DNA of 64,000 nucleotides, from assembly GCF_036370855.1 (NCBI RefSeq), contig NC_088099.1, positions 32,198,501 to 32,262,500 of the forward strand. Direction: 5' to 3'. The notes beneath the pieces are model-generated. The model worked only from the letters and a program-made list of their open reading frames with translations. It made no database searches and was not told the origin of the DNA. The translations under genes were made by a program, and so were the position numbers. The stretch comes from Dromaius novaehollandiae. Its lineage: Eukaryota > Chordata > Aves > Casuariiformes > Dromaiidae. This document shows positions 1-37,600 of the stretch, piece after piece. Each line of letters begins with the position of its first letter. Positions within the stretch are counted from its first letter, which is position 1.

Positions 1-1649
1 ATGTCATTACCTTTACCTCTATGTCAAGCAGAATGGTCTAGGAAACTGGCTAACATAAAGAATCAAGAGAGCTGGAAATCTGTTCCCAGTTCTACCACTA
101 AAGCGGTTATACAACTTGGACCAGACTCTTCATCTTTGTGTCTCCACCTACCTTTTTATCTGCCTGGGGGTACTCAAAATGTCAGCTCTGCGGGGTGGGG
201 ACTGTACCGCAAGCGTGTTTGAGAAAGATGTATCACAATGGCACATTAAAAGACCATGACAAAATGAACAAAAAAGCATCTCAGATTACAATCATTTCAC
301 ACATATGCAGACTAATGTTTCTACATTGTGATGAAGTTTAAATTTTTCTTCTAATAGAAATAATTATAAAAATAAAAATTCTAAACACTGTTCTGACTGA
401 AAATACTTCTGCCAACAATGTATCATAGCACTTGCACCATATCCTGGGATATGGCTACAAACTATTTGATTGCTGGCCAGCAGCCATGAAACATACAGCC
501 TGCAGATTTCCTAGCTCCCTTGAACCTCCATCCCTGAGACTGGGTTTATCATTGCGCTATGTCAAGTGACAGTGGAAGGCTGCTGATGAGGAAAAGTACT
601 TCTAGCAGGACTTCCCTGATGAGAGGACCATGTTAAGCAGGAGTGTCTTAGACCCGCTCTCTCATACCTTGTCTCAGTCACAGCCAGATCAGAAATTGGT
701 CTAATGCTGGAGGAGGACAGATGCTGCAGCACTATAAACACATAGAGTACAGGCTTCAATAGGTCTGACTTTGCTGCTGATGCAAATTTTAAATTAACAG
801 GCATTTTTCAGCCAGTTGTCACAAGGGATGTTTACTATTTTCTGCCACTCTTTGCAGCTGGGAGTCATTGCACTTAGAAAAGCAAACAGTTAAACCCATA
901 CCTACAAGAGTAAGTTTGCTTATTTCCTGCAGTGCTCTTCAAATCTCTGCCTCCACCTGTGATTTGATCAGCCTAAGAAGTATTACTAGTATTTGCCTAG
1001 TATAGCCAAAAGTATAGTATACTAGTATAGCCAAAACACTACTAAAACAGCAACAGGCTTAATAGTCGAAAGACCCGGCATTACCCAGTCAGATGTTTTC
1101 TGCCTCATAGAAAAGGGACCATACCATCATTAAATACTTGGTAAAATAGGAACAGCTGTATTAGAACCATATGCTGTCACAAGATTAACACACTTTCATT
1201 AAAAAACAAAGATCTACTCCTTTCTGTGGCAACCACAGTACATAGCAGCATTACTTAAAAGCAAAAAGCTGGAAATAGCACTTACTAATGCACACAGCTT
1301 CTTTACAGGAGCCTACTTATGATCCAAATTAGTCAATGTAATAATCTTAATCCAGAGAACCTGCATTTTATAAATATATTGGAGTTAATTGAAGATGTCT
1401 TTAAATTAATACTTATCTAGCAACCACATATGGCTTTTAACAAAATGCAAGTTAATGGACTTTAAGATAATTAGAATGACTAATCTGACCCCTCATAAAA
1501 GGTAAATCACTTTTTTATTCACTGTATACGCTGAAAGCAAAAAATAAATGGGAGCTCATCTCTCCCAGGGAACGAGAGCTCGTTTTATATCACTGGGTAT
1601 CCCGAGAAGCCGTAACTATTTTTAACTATCACACCGCGGCTCAGCGAGC
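1..1649. other. Left flank, no gene recognised
   Basis: AT-balanced, non-repetitive sequence with short chance ORFs on both strands. By synteny it could be intron 1 or downstream sequence of a divergent OXSM gene on the - strand. No ketoacyl-synthase coding sequence is visible. Confidence 0.5.
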
Positions 1650-2330
1650 CAGTCGACAGCACCCCCTCAGCACAGGCCGCCACTCCGCGACGCGCACAAC
1701 CGCCATGGCGGCTCGGCGCCCCTTGCGCAACGCCCCTCCCCGCCACAGCCCCTCACGTGACCCTGCCCTCCCCCCGCGCCGCCTCGCCGGTGACGTCTAC
1801 GCCCAGAACCGCAGCCACAGCCAGCGCCCCTAGTCGGAGGGGCGATTAGCGCCGGGGAGGAGGATCACCCCTCCCCCTCCTTTTTTCCTTAACGACGCAG
1901 AAGAGCCCTCTCCTCCTTTGAGTGCCTTCCCTCCCTCCGCCCGTCCTAACCCGCAGAGGCCGCGCCGATACCTCTTCTTCCCCCTCCCCCCGGCCGCTAT
2001 GGTTCGCTGTGCTTCCCTCTGCTGTTCCTATCGCGCCGGACTAAACCACACGGGGAAGGCGGGGAGGCTGCGACGCGGTGCCTTAGCAGTCGTCCCCGAT
2101 GTCAAAACCGGCGAGAAGCCGCCCGAGCCAATCGGGCAATCGGCGCTGGACTGCGCGGCCAGGAGAGCGCCTGCGCGCGACGGGCGCGGGCGGCGGCGGC
2201 GCGGAGGGGAGGGGAGGGGAGGGGAGGGGAGGGGAGGGGAGGGGAGGGGAGAGCTAAGCTTAGCCGAGCCGTGACGAGCGGCGGGCAAGGGGCGAGCGTA
2301 TCGATAATGGAACTGAAAGGCGGCCGGAAT
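1650..2330. promoter_or_regulatory. Unassigned CpG-island promoter
   Basis: About 680 bp of CpG-rich sequence well separated from the NGLY1 island. Visible sites: the 12-bp palindrome CCGCCATGGCGG (1700-1711), TCACGTGA E-box (1753-1760), TGACGTCT CRE-like (1791-1798), CCAAT (2128-2132), nine tandem GGGGA units (2206-2250) and the palindrome GCTAAGCTTAGC (2253-2264). In mammals OXSM is divergent from NGLY1, so this may be the OXSM promoter with its coding exons to the left of the window. No OXSM coding sequence was recognised inside the window. Confidence 0.6.
2206..2250 (+). repeat. (GGGGA)9 microsatellite, G-quadruplex capable
   Basis: Nine uninterrupted GGGGA units in the upstream CpG island. 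Nine G4 runs separated by single A is an almost ideal G-quadruplex sequence on the + strand. Confidence 0.95.
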
Positions 2331-4689
2331 ATGACTTTCTCCCCGAAACCACACACTTACAACACGCAAAGAAAGATTAAAAAAAAACAACCCTAAAACA
2401 ACTCACACAACCCCCGAAGTCCGGGTGGAATAGTTTACAAGAGACCAACAATAAGGTCATGAGGGAAACCTTGTTGTTTCCCATCAGTTTCTTTAATATT
2501 GCATGCATAAAGCAACAAATCTCTGCATTCGGCATTTAGGAAATGTCAAAATTCAGGTTATCTGTGGAAAACAGTTTGTGATAATGTAATTCGAGGGCAC
2601 CACACAGGCTCGCATGGGCAGCCATTCAGGACTGCACAGTCTGTCCCAGGCCCATTTTCTATTCCACCTGAATTAATTCCTTGGGACAGTTTTCCTACCT
2701 GCACATCATCTGCTTGCTCTACTCCCAGTCCCTGCCTGATCCCCTTCTACTAGCTGCACATCTTGGATCTCCATTTTTCATTAGGTTGTTAAACCCAGAG
2801 CCACATTCCTTGAAAATGTTTGCTCCTCCATCCAGATGCTGAAATGCCAGCAGAGAAGACAGTAAGACGTAAATAAAAACAAACTGATTATTGACGTTGT
2901 AGTAGACTCTTGAAAAAATATATGTTCAACTGCTGCAATGGCACAAATACAGGCAAAGTAAACTATTTGTTGTTGCTATTTCCAGACGCTGGAACCGCAG
3001 TCCTTGATCTGAACTGAGACCAAGCTGCCAGTTGCACCTGACATGACATGTAGGAACAAAAACTAAAAGAAACACAGTGGCATTGTACTTTAAATATATG
3101 AAACACAGGAGCTATCATATCAGAGCATAAAATGGGTGCCAAAGTCTTGACATTGACTTGAAGCACCAACTGAACTGCAGGAAAAAAAAAAAAAAACAAG
3201 GAATGAAATGCTAAAAAGGAAGGAAATGCAGTTTTTTTTTTTTTAAAAAAAAAAGACTTATAATTTTCAGGAAATGAAGCCTGTATTTAATTTCCCTTTG
3301 GAAATAATGTTCCGTGGAAATGTAAGGTGTTCATAATTTTGTTGAATTTGGCACTTGGTTTTCTCTTTTTTCACCACTTTGCTATGAACACTTTCAAAGC
3401 ATTATTTAGAAATGATACACCTATGTTCACTTAAAATTGTACAAGAACCTCGGGCTTTTAGCACAACAGGTATGCTAGAAATACAGCAATATATGCTACA
3501 AATATAGCAAAATATTTAATCTTTAAATTTGAGAGAGCAGGCCAACATTAATAGTCACATACCTATATGAAAAACATGGAGAGGAAGTTAAGAGCCGAAC
3601 AAGTCAAAGAACATGGCATGGAACTTCAAACTAAATTTTACTAACTTTGTACTAATTCCATGACTTTGAGGGCTGACTTAATGACTTTTAAACTTCTATG
3701 GTTGACAATATTATAGGAATAATAGCTGTAATCTTAACAAAAGTGAAGTAACTTAGGTTCAATCTCAGCTTTTATAAGGAATAGGCACCATTGTAAGAAT
3801 CGCATAAACTGAGCAGAGGGACCTGTCAAAAGCAGACAGCAGAGAGGTAGAGCATAATGTCTACTAATAATCATAAACCAGTCTGAATTTTTAAAACCTT
3901 CCTTTACTTTGAAGTTTTAAATCTGGGATTCTTAAGAAAGTTAAGCAACACAGACCTTTTTCTCTTAAGATTCTTCACTGCAGTTCTTTCACTAATAACA
4001 GAAACCAGAGGTCTGGAATAAGCAGAACTGTGATAGAAACCAGTTTTTTTATTAATTATTTAGATAGGCTTTGAGTAGGGCTGGAAATAATAAGAAGGAT
4101 AGTCATTGCACTGGCATTCCCAACATTTCTAACATAGGTGAGGCTGAAATTGTGGCAGCAACAGAGAGTCCAAGACAAAAAAAGTTGGTATAAAAAAGCA
4201 TTTATATACTTTTATAACATTATCCTCTACAAAGAGAGATAGTAGGAGTGCAATGTAACCAGAAAGGCCTACCACACAAGTCACTAGGTCAGGATATCTA
4301 GTTACAACACAGTTAAAATCATCAATATAAACCTGTAGGGGTGTACAATGCAGGCTCCAATTTGGAATATCATTCTAGGTCAGGAACTAGTTTAGTAACT
4401 CTTGTAACATCAACTTTAAATCAAGTCTCATTATATTTGTTGGTTTTAAAATCCTAGAATGACAAAATCCTGCAATTAAAAACAAAAATTTAAAAAAAAT
4501 CTAGCCTTTATGACTGAGAAAAGCATTGTGAACATGACCAAAATGCACCTTACTGGTGTAAGGTCCTAAAGAAACGGACCTTTTAAAGAAAAAAATCTCT
4601 GAAGTGATTTTGTGACGACTGCTTCGCGACCCATTAGCTCTTGACTTCAGCAATTCAGCAACCGTGAAACACGGAATATCGCAGCCTGG
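2331..4689. other. Spacer between the two CpG islands
   Basis: About 2.4 kb, AT-rich, with a palindromic T12/A10 run near 3232-3254 and no recognisable exon. Confidence 0.5.
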
Positions 4690-5045
4690 ACAGGGCCAAA
4701 CTTCCCCACCTTCCCCAGTGCCCGTGCAGGACCCCGGGGTACAGGGTCGCCGGAGGTCGCAGCGCGCCAGCCGGGCACCCCCGCGCCGAAGGGGAGGCAC
4801 CAGCACAGGGCTGCGGCTCGGCCACGGGCCTCTCACGCGGCGGCTCGGGGAAGGCAAACGCGCAGGCACAGCGGGCACAAAGCGCCACCTCGCCTCGGCG
4901 CCTTTAAGGCCTCCCCCTTCCACCCGCAGAGCAGGTGCTAAGGGCATTGGCCTCGCCGCTCGTACTGCGCGTGCGCTTTACGCCTCGCTCCCGGCGGCCT
5001 GCTAGGCGCTCGGGGCCCTGCCTGGCGCGGCTGGTGCGTGGCGCG

Positions 5046-31275
<26,230 letters not shown>

Positions 31276-32535
31276 GAACCAAAACAGAAGAGATGTTCTT
31301 TGGATTCCTTGAATACATTATGCCATGCATACAACACAAAGATTTGGATGGCAGTTCCCATTGATCCTGATGGCAGCTTATTTCCTGTTTCACACGTTCC
31401 GTGTAACCAACTTCAAAACTGCACGTGTATTGAATAGGTAAACATCACAATGAAAACCTTCTTCACTTTAAAAACAAACATCAAAATTAAGGAACTGAAA
31501 GATAAAACTAATACCCCTTTTTTTATCTACAGTGAAGAGGAAACAGTTTTCGGAAAGCAAAACATGATCATAAGAGCATAGGAGAAATTTTGATTTGGAG
31601 TTTGGGGACTGGTTTGTTGTTTTTTATAATCTGCTGTGCTGGAGTTCCATTTTTTGGTAGATCACAACAGATGCATTGTGATGATTTTAAAACATTTAAA
31701 AAGACTAATAGAAGACTTCCTTAGACGTTTTAAAAGAGATGATTTTATGTAATAAGCAGAAAAACAGACATTAAGATAAATATTTAAGCAATCTTAAAAT
31801 GATCTTGTTACATATCCAAGTGTTAAACTTAGGTTTAATACATAGATGTGTTTTGAAGTATGATGGTGCAGGAAAATAAGTTAATTTTGAAAGAAGTGTT
31901 CATTATGTATCTAAAATTTTGTCATGGCTGCAATATGAAGTAGAGATTTCAAACTGGATAAGAACATCACATTTTTTCTGTGAAAAATAGATTATTCATT
32001 TTACATATTTTTGTATGATATAAATTCAAATTTGTCCAACTTTTAAATGAAACAGTTTACTGAGCATGTAGATTGAAATCACTTTTAAGCTATTGTGTGA
32101 AGCTGCATTGAATACTATTCCCAAATATGTTGTAAAAGTATATACAATTTATCTTTTCTTTATTACAGTGTTTAAACATCTTTGCATTGAATATAACAAA
32201 AACTACCACCCAGCGCATCAATTTTTGACTCCAGGTCAGGTGTTGCAGTGTTGTGATTATAGTAATCACCTATGGAATGCCCAGATTAGATAGTCTTTAC
32301 GAGAGAATTCGAGGAAAGCTATGGTTCAATTGTAGAAGAAATTTTATATTATAGGACTATAATACAAAGTTTGTACTATAGCGTTATTTTAAAATAAGTG
32401 AAAATTGAGGATATTCTTAAGGTTAGTGTATTTAAAGCTTTTTTTTTGACCCTTCCAAATACTGTATTGATTTGAAATGACTGTTGAAAATAATTTCCAT
32501 TGAAATAAATGTTTGCTCACCTTTCAACCAATCTA
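31276..32535 (+). other. NGLY1: NGLY1 3' UTR (inferred) with poly(A) signal
   Basis: AT-rich sequence after the stop, without a convincing further coding exon. The first canonical AATAAA after the stop is at 32514-32519, followed by T/G-rich sequence. A second AATAAA lies at 33350. I infer a 3' UTR of about 1.26 kb; transcript evidence is needed to fix its end. Confidence 0.6.
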
Positions 32536-34646
32536 AGCATATGTAAGAATATTAAGGTTTTATTAGGAATCTGCCTATGCACAGTGAACATAAGCATCAA
32601 AGTTATACCACGGACATCTTAAAAAGTAGTGTATTATGGTAGCTCAGGCATGGTGGCTTGTGTATGATAGATTATATGCTTTGCTTCAAATGTAAATTGA
32701 CAGTTTATGAGGAATTGGAAAGAGACAGTCCCACTCCCTTAGTACAGAACAACTCGGTGACAGGGATCTGTATGGAATGGTGTTGATCTGTATTGATTAA
32801 TGCAAAGTGAATTAGCCAGTATCTATTCAAAACCTCTCCTGTATTTAGTTTTAGCCAGGTGCTGTTTCTAAGATTTTGAGTGGGAACCCAACAAAAGAGT
32901 ATTTTAGAGTCACTGTATACTGTGTTGGAAGGAAATAGGCCGAAAAAAACTTAGTGACACCAATCAATAGAATATCTTGCTTCGTAATTTTGATAGCTTA
33001 AAAAGATATTGCTTTAAGCTAGAACATACTTCTATTTTATTACTTAATATATTAAAGTAGAGGACTATTAGGAATTGCTGAACAGTTTAACTGCATTTGG
33101 TAATTTGAAAGCAGAAGGCAGAATAAACTAAACAGGAGTAACATGAAGGTAATTTTCACACAATTTTGGTCAGAATCTCTGGGAGGAGAATAATAGCTGT
33201 GGATAACTTAATCAAATCATCTCCACTCAAACACTGCAGTAGTTAGAGTCCGTTATTAGGAAGTCTGAATGAATTAAAAAGATTGAAAAATGCTTCACCA
33301 ATCTAATTAATCAACAGATATTTCTGTACTTGCAAGATTACATGCAATGAATAAAAGTGCCTATGTTAGGAAAGAATTAGTGAGCAAAACCCAATAATTG
33401 ATGAATAAACCTAATCTGTAAAAGTTAAATGGAACTCCTCAGCTTTCTTTTGGAGTACGTTCTGTACAGTGACTATTTTGAATCTCTTCGTGCATAAACT
33501 ATTTAAAAGGCACTTATTTTACTGATCTGTATTTCAGTGCAACTCAAATAATTTTTTAAATTAATTTTTTAAACTAGAGGTAATTCTTCTGGCAATTTGC
33601 TCTGTTTCATCAATGTTTGCTCAATAATAACTTGCAGTATCCTGAATCTGCAGTATTATATGGTGGAAAGTTCTGTGCCATGATGTGCACTAAAAGTGTG
33701 GGTATTTAGTTGTGCTGGCAATGATATATGTTACCAGTTGAGTTGTTGGAGATAGTCATCAGGGCTGAAAATCAGTGCTTACTCATCATCTTAGCTGTTT
33801 GAGGAAGGGGAGGTTAGATGAGAAAAGAAAAAATATTGTTTCCTAGAAATGTACAGCTTAATTTTAATATAAGTAAAACCAGAATTGGTTTCTAGAATTA
33901 AGTGTAGTTTGGTACAGTTTAAAGGAATACTAGCTGTCCAGTGTGCCCGGATTGCCTTCCAAATTTGCATTAAGAGGTAATGGCGAAAGCTATTCAAACA
34001 AGTTGTACATAAATACTAAACTGTCCAATTAATGCTTGCAAACTAATTTTGGATTACATGGTTTCCAACAGGATTATGTGATAGCCTGTGCAAAGAATTC
34101 CTCCTTTCAGACAAATATTTGTTTTACTGCACTGTTGTCTCTTTACAGTTGATCGTATAGATGTGTTTTTCTGTTTTGACTCTGAATGCTATGTGCAGAA
34201 TAGCAACCACTAGTGGCAACTGAAGAAATCGTAATAGTAATTCCCTACACCACAGGAGGTTCCTGGGAAAATGTATCTTTGAAACAAATGATATGAAGAA
34301 AGTGTGTTGTAGGCAGTGTAGAGAGAAAGCACAGATATACAAGAATAAAGTGAACAAACCTCAGTAGAAATGATAATTTGCAATGAGAAGTAGGTAATGA
34401 AAATTATCTCATTTGATCCTGAGTGATAATCTGTCACCTTTACTCATCAGTCATCCACAGAAGATTTTCATATATAGTGGCTTAGATATGAGATATAATC
34501 CCTATTATGTGCAACATCAGGAAATGTAGAACACTAAAAATAAAATATGTTTGTCTCCATAGCACAGTGGAATGAAAACAGATGGTAGACAGCAGATATG
34601 GCTGCCAGAAGCTGGGAACACCCATTTGCAGAGTTCTTCCAGCTCT

Positions 34647-34674
34647 AAACAAAACAAAACAAAACAAAACAAAG
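34647..34674 (+). repeat. (AAAAC)n microsatellite, intergenic
   Basis: Five AAAAC units within AT-rich intergenic DNA. Confidence 0.9.
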
Positions 34675-37600
34675 GAACTCCAATGTGGACAGATTATGCT
34701 AGGCAGATAGCAAGATTTCTGTTTTCTTCCCCATGCTTACACTCCCCATCTCTTTACCTTTAATGCGTAAGCTGAAAAGGGAAGTGTGACACCAATTAAG
34801 AAATGAATGTACCTTCTTAGTATTTAATTTGTCAAAACTTATTAAATACAGACATATTTTAAAAAAATTTTCAATTCCCACCATATGTTCCAACCTCTGG
34901 TTTAGGACCAAGTATTAAGATTTTGCCAGTGTCCTACAGCAGTTCAACATACTCTGAATAAGTGTCAGTAATGTTAAGAAGCTTTTGTATCATTACTTCA
35001 TGTCATATGGAGGGTCAGGAAGCAACTTACAAACAGGCGACTTCTGATAGTGCTCCCCATGTATGTTCATCTGAGAATCAACATCTGTGGGACTGCCCTA
35101 TATAACCAGTTGCTTTAATTTCTAGGATACTTGCTTAAACAGAGCGGCTGCAATTGACCTAAGTCCTATACTTTGAATATTTTTTTTTTAATTATTCAGC
35201 ATTATTAGTAGAAGTTCAGCTTACTTTGTGCTAGCTCCTTGTGCTAGCTCCTTGTCTGGGGTACTATTCTTGCAAGCAGTGCTTTACACCTTGCAGTTTA
35301 GGGCTTCTCTGCTATTGTTTAATAATCAGTGATGTTATGCTCACTGATGGTTGCTGAGGTAGTCAGCATCGTCACTGTGGATAGGATGAAAGGGTGTTAG
35401 CAGTGACGTCTGGACTAAGATAATGTTTTATGCTGATCTTGAGTACTTAACCCAAACCAGAAGGAGGACAGTAAAAGAACCAGGTCATTAGTTGATTGGT
35501 ACAGTTTCTTCTTCCCTGAAGGCAACAAGAAACCACAGGAGCAGAATTTTGAGGCCTCTTGTCCTATATAATATGTTGCTTAGGAATGGCAAAGTAACAA
35601 GCCAAGGTTAAACAGCCCCAAGCATTTGTATTTTAAGTACACAGATACAGTGAAACATCTAATAAACCTAAATGTGACTACGTTTGCCTTTCTGAAGAAA
35701 GTAGGGTTTTTTTCCCCTTGTTTAGATTTTTATGTTTATTCTTGGGCTTTGTTTTTTTATTCTAAGCTTTATAATTAAGCTATTAGCTTAGTTTATGATT
35801 AGCCTGCTTAAGTTTCTGCAGCTTTATCTTTTTGTACACGTTTCCATCTGATTTAGAATACATTTTAATTGTTTTTAATTTATATAGAGGATTGCAACTG
35901 TATGATAAATATACTATGACAAAAGTCAAGCTATTTTCTTCATTTTTGTTTGGTAAGAGCACAAAAATGACGAATTAAAGATCGAACTCAGCAAAAAAAC
36001 AATAGTAATTAGAATTGATGACACCCATAAACCAACAAAAATAGCAGGGCTTACTAGTATTTAATGGGGAAAGAAATCGTAATGGACTACTTACGAGGTA
36101 GTACTGGCAAAAGTAGCTTTCGTGATTGACCATGTTTTTTAGACATTTTCCTATTTGCTTATTTATATTTAGCTCACTTTGGAAATGTTCAGTAGAAGAA
36201 AATATTCAGAATAGTAAAAACTGATTTTTTGCAAAGCAGTCTAAGATTTAAGGTGTATCCATTTTTATATATTTCTCTTTTTTTTATTTTTACTAGTCTC
36301 AGCTGTCATTTTAAAATTAAGAACAAGCCTCTTCTGCTTGGTATAGATTTATTAGTTTTATTGCTTAGTATAGATTTATTGTAACCAGTAGTCTTAAGAT
36401 TTTTAGTTAAAGGAACACTATCAGTAATGATTATGAGATTTCAGTGACCAACATTGAGCACTGACGAAGAGACTTGAGGGACTGAGTCTAAAGAATCATT
36501 TGCATGCATCTTCCTTGCAGCTGGACTAAGTACTGGCTAGCCATGGCCCTCTGCTAGAGATCTCACCAATGGGGAAGAAAAGATTCTTTCGCTGTTTATT
36601 TTGAATCTAATGTTTCAAAGTATGTTCTGTTAATTTTTATGTTTTTGTCACATAATGTTATTATCGTTCCATATCCTTAGAACTGCAGTGAGATGATTTG
36701 TATCTCCCATGTCCTTGAAGTCCCAGGGGAACATATTTAACATTTCTCAAAAAATAGCATCAACTAGCAGCTCACCTCTGTCACAAGCAGAAGGAAATGC
36801 TGGATATATTTTAGATATGCACTTCCTATAACAACATACAGTCTGCCTTCTGGAACAGTCATAAGGAAACCAGCTGATGTAAGAAAATGAAGGCATCCAA
36901 GAGCAATGTTTAAGCAAACTCTTACTAAGGTAGGTGGAACAGTTGATCACAGTCTTTTAGAGCAGATGGAAACAGCAGCAAAGTACAGATTGGAAAGAGA
37001 GAGACTAGCTTCTTCCTTCTGCATTACCATTGTGATGAGAAGGGTATAAGGTAATGTAATGTGTATGTTTGTGTGCTTGCGCTATATCAAAACTCGAAAT
37101 GATGATGTTAAACTGCAACAGGTTTTGCTTTTAGCGAAAGCATCAGGGAAATGTATATTCAAAACAAAACTCAAAACTGGCAACAAGATGTAAGACTTTA
37201 TTGGCCGGAAGGCAACTGCCCCTCTGTAGACTGTATTAAGACTTAGGAAGCTATTCTGTTTTGTTTTAGTAAGAAACATGCCCCAAACTGTTTTGATTTG
37301 GGTGGGTTTTTTTGTTCTGTTGTTTGGGTAGGAGTTTCTGCATAAGTATACTTACAGATTTTCATGATGTTAGCAATGGTAGTTTTACAAATACTGCAAG
37401 GCAAAAGAAATTAAAATAACAGATTGGAATCCCCTCCAAAAGAACAATAGAGGTAGTGGCACAAACAGGAAGTGTTTGAAGGCTGTGGATTATTTTTAAC
37501 ACTTGAGGACAGAAAAAAGTAAGGTCAGGTTAATGCTGAGAAATGAATGGCAAATTTGGGGGTTTACTTAACAGCCTGAGCAAATTGTTTCATTTTTTAG

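Noticed and set aside
1918-2390. ORFs of 84-120 codons across the GGGGA repeat on both strands
   Set aside because: They are open only because the repeat and GC-rich island lack stops; the peptides are simple Pro/Leu/Ser or Gly/Glu/Arg repeats.
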